Source: Nocardioides sp. (GTDB lineage Bacteria; Actinomycetota; Actinomycetes; Propionibacteriales; Nocardioidaceae). From it: 5,953 bases of DNA. Shown here piece after piece: positions 1 to 5,427 of this stretch; position 1 is the first letter of the stretch, and each line of letters starts with the position of its first letter. The notes below the pieces were generated by a model. That model worked only from the letters and a program-made list of their open reading frames with translations, searched no databases and was not told the DNA's origin. The position numbers and the translations under genes are program-made. Location: assembly GCA_025965295.1 (NCBI GenBank), contig JAOPXF010000093.1, positions 1-5,953 on the forward strand, written 5' to 3'.

Positions 1-478
1 GCTTCGGTCGTTGCTCGGGGAATCGACGGCGGAGTGCCTGCTCACCGGATCGACGCTGTACGGCGAGTTCGGGAACGTCCGCCTGCGCCTCGAGGAGCTC
101 CCCCTGGCCCGCGCATGCAAGCAGGCGAAGCCTCACGATGCCGTGGTCACTGTGACCGCGCCGGACGGTGCCGTTCGACACCACCACTGGAGCGCTCGGC
201 CACTGTTCACGCCCACGGGAGAGCACAGAGGCGCGATGGCGCTCGTCACGGACATCACGACGTCGGTCGAGGCGGCGCGTCGGTGTCTCGACGCAGATCT
301 GGCCTCAACCGTCAGCCACCAGATTCGGACACCCTTGACATCGATCCTCGGACATGCGGAGCTGATCCAGGGTGGCGAGTCAGGTCCGTCGGAGGTGAGG
401 TCCGCGACGGTCTCGATCCTGCGCGCGGCCCACCGGCTCGAGGCCGTGGCGGCCTGGCTCTGCGGCCAGCTGGGGTAA
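1..478 (+). CDS. PAS-HisKA sensor protein, C-terminal part, no ATPase domain (5' end outside window)
   Basis: The frame is open from base 2, so the gene starts left of the window; the TTG at 11 is probably internal. About 158 residues are visible. The first part ends like a PAS domain: a strand reading VVTVTAPDGAVRHHHW, then GAMALVTDIT, the usual PAS exit. Next is a histidine kinase dimerisation/phospho-acceptor (HisKA) helix with the H-box STVSHQIRTPLTSI; the likely phospho-acceptor His is encoded at 317-319. The second helix follows (SILRAAHRLEAVAAWL) and then TAA at 476-478. In complete kinases an HATPase_c domain of over 100 residues comes next; here it is absent, and I see no N-box or DxGxG-like remnant in any + frame downstream. 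It could be a phospho-acceptor partner acted on by another kinase, a dimerising PAS sensor, or a decayed kinase. The domain calls are firm; the function is not. Confidence 0.8.
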   Translation, partial: LRSLLGESTAECLLTGSTLYGEFGNVRLRLEELPLARACKQAKPHDAVVTVTAPDGAVRHHHWSARPLFTPTGEHRGAMALVTDITTSVEAARRCLDADLASTVSHQIRTPLTSILGHAELIQGGESGPSEVRSATVSILRAAHRLEAVAAWLCGQLG

Positions 479-538
479 CACGCGTCACGGTGGACAGGTG
501 GAATGCGTCAGCACCCGGCGGCGTTCAACCGACAGCGG

Positions 539-557
539 GCGCTCCTGCGTGGAGCGC
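539..557 (+). terminator. GC-rich hairpin after the sensor gene, possible terminator
   Basis: A perfect 7-bp stem, GCGCTCC pairing with GGAGCGC, closes a 5-base loop (TGCGT), about 60 bases after the sensor stop codon. No T-run follows, so it is not a classical intrinsic terminator; actinobacterial terminators often lack the T-tract. A stem of this size is not rare by chance at this GC content, so the call is tentative. Confidence 0.3.
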
Positions 558-682
558 AAGAACGTGGTGGTTCGGGGCTGGGAACCCGGATCCGCCACCG
601 TGCCGCCGGGCAGCCCGACCGGGACTCGGTCGACGACGCGCAGCTGCGCGATACGGACAAGGCCTTGCGCCTGGTGACTAAC

Positions 683-707
683 GGTGCGCGGGTTCTCCGC
701 GCCTACC
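683..707 (+). promoter_or_regulatory. Stem-loop in the region upstream of the AraC gene
   Basis: GCGCGG (686-691) pairs with CCGCGC (697-702) around the loop GTTCT. GGT (683-685) can extend the stem with ACC (705-707) across a 2-base bulge. It lies about 95 bases before the proposed AraC start, so it could be in the 5' untranslated region. No function can be assigned, and chance pairing is possible. Confidence 0.25.
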
Positions 708-774
708 ATCCAAGACGCGGATGCCGTCGCTTGCCGAGGCCTCCGTCGAGCGGGGGCGCGCCGGACATATCGGG

Positions 775-816
775 ATGTTGACTGTGAAGGAGGTTCGCGA
801 TCGCCAGCGCGGCTGA
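775..816 (+). CDS. Possible short leader ORF overlapping the AraC start region
   Basis: ATG at 775 opens a 13-codon frame (MLTVKEVRDRQRG) ending in TGA at 814-816. It runs through the strong ribosome binding site of the AraC gene and ends 14 bases past its proposed ATC start, in a different frame. It has no clear ribosome binding site of its own; a GTG at 784 is an internal alternative. It may be a coincidental frame, a leader that coupled translation passes through, or the true N-terminus of the AraC protein if a single-base frameshift lies near 800-816. Confidence 0.2.
   Translation: MLTVKEVRDRQRG
787..794 (+). promoter_or_regulatory. Strong ribosome binding site that decides the AraC start
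   Basis: AAGGAGGT is an eight-base match to the complement of the 16S rRNA 3' end. The GGAGG core ends six bases before ATC at 800, an ideal distance. No ATG, GTG or TTG occurs in the AraC frame between the in-frame TGA at 785-787 and ATG at 965, yet the sequence between them carries conserved family residues. This site is the main reason for placing initiation at 800. Confidence 0.7.
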
Positions 817-1810
817 ACAGCCGGCCGAGCCGCCCGCACCCGAACGTTCGTCCCCAGGCGTCATCGAGCGGAGGACGACGCACGACCCGGACGAGGCGGA
901 GCAGATCGTTGCCGAGGCCTATCTTCCCAATCGCCTCCTGAAGACCTCCAGCGCCGAGATCGACATGGAGCTGGTCAGCGCCCGCCTCGGCGAGGTGACC
1001 GCGGGGCTGCTGTCGTACGGACAGACGATCCACCTCCAGACGGGGGAGACCACTCAGTTCCACGTGAACGTGACCCTGGAGGGGCGGGCCGCCTCGCGGA
1101 GCGGGAGCGCGGACCCGCTCATGACCACACGCGGGCAGGCGATCGTGTTCCCGGTCGGCGAGCCGGCACAGGTCACGTGGTCGACAGATGCTCGGCACTT
1201 GTGCCTCATGGTCACGCGGGCGTCACTCGAGGGCGAGCTCGAGCAGCTGCTCGGGCGGAGCCTGCCGAGGCGCCTGGCATTCGAACAGTGCCTACGAGCC
1301 GACGTCGGTCATCTGTGGCAGCCGGCGATCGAGCTGGTGTGCAAGGAGCTCGACAACCCACAAGGTCTCCTGACCCGGCCCAGGCTCGCTCGACACCTGG
1401 AGGGTCTCGTCCTCGACGGTCTGCTCCTGACCCAGCCTCACAACTACCAGGATCTCCTGCACCGTGCTGCGGCACCTGGCCGTCCCGGCGCGATCGCGCG
1501 CGCCGCGGAGCTGCTGGAGGAGCTGCCCAGTGAGCCCTGGACCGTCGTCCGGTTGTCCCACGAGGTGCACCTGAGTGTGCGAGCGCTGCAGTACGGGTTC
1601 AAGCGGGACTTCGACATGCCACCGATGTCCTACCTCAAGCGGGTACGGCTGCGACACGCACACCGCACACTCCTGGGTTCCTCCCGCGAGCTCACGACGG
1701 TCACCGCGGTGGCGCTGCAATACGGCTTCCTCCACATGGGCCGATTCGCGGCCGTGTATCGAGAGGCCTTTGGCGAGTCACCGTCGGAGACGTTGGCTCG
1801 CTGTCTGTAG
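800..1810 (+). CDS. AraC-family transcriptional regulator, apparent ATC start
   Basis: This is a DNA-binding regulator with an N-terminal sensing domain and a C-terminal double helix-turn-helix. From ATC at 800 it is 336 residues, a normal length for the family. ATG at 965 would remove 55 residues, including THDPDEAEQIVAEAYLPNRL, which matches the typical opening of the AraC_binding_2 domain, so a start at 965 is unlikely. The sensing domain covers roughly residues 25-210 (SARLGEVTAGLLSYG, then VFPVGEPAQVTW). The first HTH is near 248-271 (LSHEVHLSVRALQYGFKRDF). The second is near 300-325 (VALQYGFLHMGRFAAVYREAFG), followed by the ESPSETL ending. The ligand is unknown. The last 33 bases overlap the convergent adenylation-acyltransferase gene, which it may regulate; only proximity supports that. 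If ATC is not used, a frameshift joining the ATG at 775 is the alternative. Family call very sure; start less so. Confidence 0.88.
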   Translation: MASAAEQPAEPPAPERSSPGVIERRTTHDPDEAEQIVAEAYLPNRLLKTSSAEIDMELVSARLGEVTAGLLSYGQTIHLQTGETTQFHVNVTLEGRAASRSGSADPLMTTRGQAIVFPVGEPAQVTWSTDARHLCLMVTRASLEGELEQLLGRSLPRRLAFEQCLRADVGHLWQPAIELVCKELDNPQGLLTRPRLARHLEGLVLDGLLLTQPHNYQDLLHRAAAPGRPGAIARAAELLEELPSEPWTVVRLSHEVHLSVRALQYGFKRDFDMPPMSYLKRVRLRHAHRTLLGSSRELTTVTAVALQYGFLHMGRFAAVYREAFGESPSETLARCL

Positions 1811-4390
1811 GAGTGGGCAGGCCGAAGTAGGTGTGCTCCGCCAGTCGCCATGCGTCGATGCCTGAAGGTGCGCCCGCCATCGACGAATCGCCTGGGTGCT
1901 GCGTGTCGTGCCCCACTCCCAGGCGAACCACGCGATGACCCCCACGGCGATCGAGGCGACGATCGCGAGCACCGGATGGCCGGCCTCCTCGAGCTCGGGG
2001 TACACCTGCCAATGGGTGAGGTAGATCCCCAGGGAGGCGGACGCAACCAGACGCATCGAGAAGGCCAGGGGCCGGGGCAGGGGGACCGCCCCGCCGAAGA
2101 GCAGCACGAGCACCCCGACGACAACGGTGGCCTCGCGATGCAGGTCCCCGAAGAAGCCGAGGGTGGCGACGATCGCCACCGTGGCGACGAGGAGTCGCCG
2201 GGTGCGGGTGTCGGCGTGCGCCGCGGCGCAGCCGAGCAGGAAGCACCAAATGACGAGACCGGTCGAGTATCGCTCGGTCGGGCCGGCCTCGATCCCGGTC
2301 CAGAGGTAGCGGGCGACCAGCGCCACCGCCAGCGCCAGCAGCGCGGTCTCGAACGGTCTGGCCCGCTGCCAGCGGTCGATCGCGGGGATCGCCAGCAGCG
2401 CGGCGAGGCCCGCGTAGCACCAGACCAGCGCCTCGAGGAACCAGAACTGCCAGTCGTCGGTCCAGGTGTCCGCGCCGATCGTGCCGTTGAGGAACAGCGC
2501 GGTCGCGGGATGGTAGTCGCCGTTGATGAGTCCGGCGACGAGGATCCAGAGCGCGGCGGGTACAGCGAAGGTCAGCATCGCCCGGACCAGGCCGCGGCTG
2601 CGGGCCGCGCGGCTGTCGTGGGCGAGCTGGAAGCGAACGAGGTTGAAGCCGGCCACGGCCAGCAGCACGTGTGCGCCGCCGGGGAGCAGGACCAGGTCGG
2701 CGTGGGTCGTGACGATCATCGTGATCGCCAGGGCGCGGAGCAGGACCGTGCTGTCGACCGGGGTCAGCAGCCGGTGCCGGCGCCGGGCGAGTCGGGCGAG
2801 CTCCACTGGTGTCCGGCGCGGCCAGTCCCGCGGCAGGGCACCGAGGGAGTCCCCGAGGCGGGTCGAGACCTCGACGTATGAGAGAGAATCGCCACCGAGG
2901 TCCACGAAGCTGTCGGTCGTGGTCGCGTCCGGGCGTCCGAGCAGGGCGGCGTACAGGTCGCGGATCGAGCCGGGGTTGGCCAGTGGGGTGGTGCTCGTGG
3001 TCGTGGCCAGGACCGATGCGTGCCGTTCCAGCTCCCGGTAGTCGGTCTTGCCGTTGGCCGTGCGGGAGGGCACCTCGAGGCGGTGCACCGAGACCGCGCC
3101 CGCCGGCAGCCCGGTCAGCTCGGTGACCACGTCTCGGATCCGGTCGGCGACCCGGGCGCGGGTCGTGAACACCCAGAGGGCGTCGCCGTGGACCACGATG
3201 TCGGCGGGCAGGTCTTGCTCGGCGAGCTCCTGCTCGACCTGGTCGAGGTCGAGGCGCAGGCCGAAGACCTTGGCGTAGCGGTTGACCCGGCCGACGATCT
3301 CCCAGAGGCCGTCGTCGGCCTGGCGGGCGAGGTCGCCGGTGCGGAGACTGGTCAGCTCGGGACCGCGAGCCAGGTCGCCGGTGGTGTGGGCGTAGCCCAT
3401 CATCACGTTCGGCCCCGTGTAGACGAGCTCGCCGACGTCGGCGCGCGGCTCGTGAGGCACTGGCTCGAGGTGCAGCTCCCCACCGGGGGTCGGCACGCCG
3501 ATCGACTCGGGCCGGGTGGCCGCGCGGTCGGGGGGCAGGTAGGCGATTCGGGCGGTGGCCTCGGTCTGTCCGTACATGACCACGAGCTCGAAGCCGCGGC
3601 GTGCGCCGAGCTCGGCGTACGCCGTGATCCGTTGCCGGTCCATCCGCCCGCCGGCCTGCGTGAGCCGGCGCAGGTCGGGCAGGTCGCGGGTCGCGAACCC
3701 GGAGGCGTCGAGGAGCTCGAAGGTGTACGGCACGCCGGCCAGGCCGGTCACCCTCTCCCTGCGGGCCAGGTCCCAGAAGCAGTCGTCGGCCACCGAGAGG
3801 TCGCTCAGCACGACCCCACCCCCGGCGAGCAGATGGCTGTTGAGCACCGACAGGCCGTAGCAGTAGTGCATCGGCAGCGACGTGATGGCGCGGTCGTCCG
3901 CGGCGAGCCCGAGATAGTCGACGATGCTCGCGGCGTTGGCCAGCAGGTTCGCCCGCGAGAGGCGCACCAGCTTGGGGGAGCCGGTCGACCCCGAGGTGCT
4001 GAGCAGGACCGCGAGGTCCGGGTGGAGGTCGTGGCGGGTCCCGGGTCGGCGCTCGATCGGGGCCGTTGCGCCGGCTCGTTGCACGACGTCGGGGTCGTAG
4101 CGTTCCAGGAGGTGGTCCGGGGCGCCCTCCCGGGCGGGCCCGGTCAGCAGGACCGGGTGGCCCCCGGCCAGGGCCGCGAGGTACGTCAGCACGGAGCCCA
4201 GGTCGTTGCCCGCCTCCAGCATCACGAGGCGACGGGTCGTGCCGAGCAGTCGGCTGCGGTCCTCGACCAGCGCTGCGAGGTCGGCGTAGGTCAGCGAGCC
4301 GGACGGGGTGACCAGGGCGATCGCCGCGGCCTCACCGCCGAGGAGGACATGGCGGCCCTGCCCGGTCCGCGGCGTCTCGAGGACCTTCAT
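1778..4390 (-). CDS. Adenylation-carrier-acyltransferase fusion protein (A-PCP-AT3)
   Basis: An 870-residue, three-part protein. Residues about 20-455 are an AMP-forming adenylation domain: ATP loop STSGSTGSPK (131-140), YGQTEA (273-278), RTGD (350-353), a hinge region at GRVNRYAKVFG, and NGK with the likely catalytic Lys448. Residues about 473-540 are a phosphopantetheine carrier domain with GGDSL; Ser502 is the attachment site. Residues about 548-830 are an acyltransferase-3 membrane domain of roughly ten hydrophobic segments, with RALAITMIVTTH (His563, the conserved first-helix His), AGFNLVRF, WFLEALVW and LGIYLTHWQ. A basic tail ends the chain. Inferred job: activate a carboxylic acid with ATP, load it on the carrier, and transfer it at the membrane to an envelope or exported acceptor. 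The motif SLPMHYCYGL resembles acyl/aryl-acid ligases and lacks the FDxS aspartate of amino-acid enzymes. The start ATG overlaps the ATPase stop (ATGA). Substrate and acceptor are unknown. Confidence 0.9.
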   Translation of the reverse strand: MKVLETPRTGQGRHVLLGGEAAAIALVTPSGSLTYADLAALVEDRSRLLGTTRRLVMLEAGNDLGSVLTYLAALAGGHPVLLTGPAREGAPDHLLERYDPDVVQRAGATAPIERRPGTRHDLHPDLAVLLSTSGSTGSPKLVRLSRANLLANAASIVDYLGLAADDRAITSLPMHYCYGLSVLNSHLLAGGGVVLSDLSVADDCFWDLARRERVTGLAGVPYTFELLDASGFATRDLPDLRRLTQAGGRMDRQRITAYAELGARRGFELVVMYGQTEATARIAYLPPDRAATRPESIGVPTPGGELHLEPVPHEPRADVGELVYTGPNVMMGYAHTTGDLARGPELTSLRTGDLARQADDGLWEIVGRVNRYAKVFGLRLDLDQVEQELAEQDLPADIVVHGDALWVFTTRARVADRIRDVVTELTGLPAGAVSVHRLEVPSRTANGKTDYRELERHASVLATTTSTTPLANPGSIRDLYAALLGRPDATTTDSFVDLGGDSLSYVEVSTRLGDSLGALPRDWPRRTPVELARLARRRHRLLTPVDSTVLLRALAITMIVTTHADLVLLPGGAHVLLAVAGFNLVRFQLAHDSRAARSRGLVRAMLTFAVPAALWILVAGLINGDYHPATALFLNGTIGADTWTDDWQFWFLEALVWCYAGLAALLAIPAIDRWQRARPFETALLALAVALVARYLWTGIEAGPTERYSTGLVIWCFLLGCAAAHADTRTRRLLVATVAIVATLGFFGDLHREATVVVGVLVLLFGGAVPLPRPLAFSMRLVASASLGIYLTHWQVYPELEEAGHPVLAIVASIAVGVIAWFAWEWGTTRSTQAIRRWRAHLQASTHGDWRSTPTSACPLLQTASQRLRR

Positions 4391-5427
4391 CGCCCGCCCA
4401 CCGCGGCGAAGGACAGCACCCGGTCCACCACCTGGAGCCGGACCCGGTCGCCCGGTGCCGGCAGGCTGCCGGAGGGCACCCGGGCGGTGGCGATCGTGCC
4501 GTCGTCGAGCCGGGCCCGCACCGTGGCGTCGTGGCCGAAGAAGCTGACCTCGGTGATGACGGCGTCGGCCCCCGCGGCGCCGCCGTCGGTCGCGACCACC
4601 ACCTGCTCGGGCCGGATGGCCAGGAGAGCCGCACCAGGGGCGGCGGCACGGCGCACCGGAACCGTGCCCAGTGCACAGGTCGCGGTCTCGCCGGACACCG
4701 TGCCCGGGAGCAGCAGGGCGTGGCCCACGAAGGCGGCGACGTCGGCGCTGGCGGGGGAGAGGTAGAGCTCACTCGGCTTCGCCACCTGGAGGAACCGGCC
4801 GGCGGACATGACCGCGACCCGGTCCGCGAGCGAGAGCGCCTCGCCCTGGTCGTGGGTGACCAGTACGCCGGTGGCTCCGCTGGCACGCAGCGCCCGTGCC
4901 ACCGCGCGACCGGTGCCCTCGCGCAGGCCCGCGTCGAGGGAGGAGAACGGCTCGTCGAGCAGCACCACCCCCGGTCGCGGGGCCAGCGCGCGGGCCAGTG
5001 CGACACGTTGCTGTTGACCGCCGGAGAGCTCGTGGGGGAAGCGGTGCGCCAGTCCTTGCTCGAGCTCGACGAGCTCGAGGACCTCGCCGACCCGGCTTCC
5101 GGAGCGCTCGCTCCGGGCGAGGCCGAAGCCGATGTTGGCGGCGACGTCGAGGTGGGGGAACAGCGCCCCTTCCTGGGGCACGTAGCCGACGCCGCGACGA
5201 CGGGCGGGAACGCTCCGCGAGCCCGCGGCAACCTCCCGGTCGTCGAGCAGGATCGAGCCGGCGTCCGGGTGCAGGAACCCGGCCACTAGTCGCAGCAGGG
5301 TGGTCTTGCCGCAGCCGGAGGAGCCCAGCACGGCGGTGATGCCGTCGGGGACCTCGAGGTCGATGCCGTCGAGCACCGGCTGGCCGCCGAAGGACTTGGC
5401 GACCCCCCGCACGGAGAGTCCGGTCAT
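4387..5427 (-). CDS. ABC transporter ATP-binding protein, Fbp/Pot-type (likely Fe(III) or similar importer)
   Basis: This 346-residue cytoplasmic ATPase energises the membrane permease encoded just upstream. All catalytic motifs are intact: Walker A GSSGCGKTT (35-43), Q-loop YVPQEGALFPHL (Gln85), signature LSGGQQQR (134-141), Walker B VVLLDEP (Glu159), D-loop SSLD (162-165) and H-loop His192 (VTHDQGEAL). Residues about 239-342 form a TOBE-like C-terminal domain with AIRPEQVVV and VSFFGHDATVRARL; the FFGHDA stretch is typical of FbpC-like Fe(III) and related importers, and the length fits. Polyamine, thiamine or sulfate transport cannot be excluded from the ATPase alone. The ATG at 5427 overlaps the permease stop as ATGA, with AGGAG seven bases upstream. 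Its own stop overlaps the start of the adenylation-acyltransferase gene in the same way. Confidence 0.93.
   Translation of the reverse strand: MTGLSVRGVAKSFGGQPVLDGIDLEVPDGITAVLGSSGCGKTTLLRLVAGFLHPDAGSILLDDREVAAGSRSVPARRRGVGYVPQEGALFPHLDVAANIGFGLARSERSGSRVGEVLELVELEQGLAHRFPHELSGGQQQRVALARALAPRPGVVLLDEPFSSLDAGLREGTGRAVARALRASGATGVLVTHDQGEALSLADRVAVMSAGRFLQVAKPSELYLSPASADVAAFVGHALLLPGTVSGETATCALGTVPVRRAAAPGAALLAIRPEQVVVATDGGAAGADAVITEVSFFGHDATVRARLDDGTIATARVPSGSLPAPGDRVRLQVVDRVLSFAAVGGR

Larger units (their letters stand above)
479..799. other. Intergenic region without a convincing gene
   Basis: This 321-base stretch lies between the sensor stop codon and the proposed start of the AraC gene. 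Open frames exist on both strands, but they give arginine- and proline-rich translations without recognisable motifs, as expected of non-coding frames in GC-rich DNA. It holds three short GC-rich stem-loops (539-557, 616-632, 686-702), a possible 13-codon ORF (775-816) and the ribosome binding site of the AraC gene. I could not find a -35/-10 pair good enough to call, although the AraC promoter probably lies here. Confidence 0.6.

Noticed and set aside
569..586. GGTTC...GAACC pairing resembling a tRNA T-arm
   Set aside because: The loop is 8 bases without the conserved T-loop sequence, and no acceptor, D or anticodon stems flank it.
503..781. + strand open frame of 92 codons in the intergenic region
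   Set aside because: It is highly basic and low in hydrophobics, with no convincing ribosome binding site and no resemblance to a kinase ATPase domain.
731..920. 12-base direct repeat TTGCCGAGGCCT at 731-742 and 909-920
   Set aside because: About one 12-base match is expected by chance in a window this size, and the second copy is in conserved coding sequence.
485..1198. Minus-strand open frame of 237 codons across the intergenic region and AraC N-terminus
   Set aside because: It is arginine/proline-rich and motif-free, and most of it is antisense to the conserved AraC N-terminal domain.
1850..2881. + strand open frame of 343 codons opposite the acyltransferase domain
   Set aside because: The translation is full of Gly, Arg, Asp and Gln without motifs, while the minus strand gives a clear membrane domain.
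3020..4765. Long + strand open frame (581 codons) opposite the adenylation and ATPase genes
   Set aside because: Its translation is rich in Gly, Arg, Val and His, shows no domain motifs and spans two well-supported minus-strand genes. It is a GC-bias shadow frame.
5099..5116. 7-bp inverted repeat CCGGAGC/GCTCCGG in the ATPase gene
   Set aside because: It encodes a variable Arg/Ser/Gly-rich linker, and a stem of this length is common by chance at this GC content.
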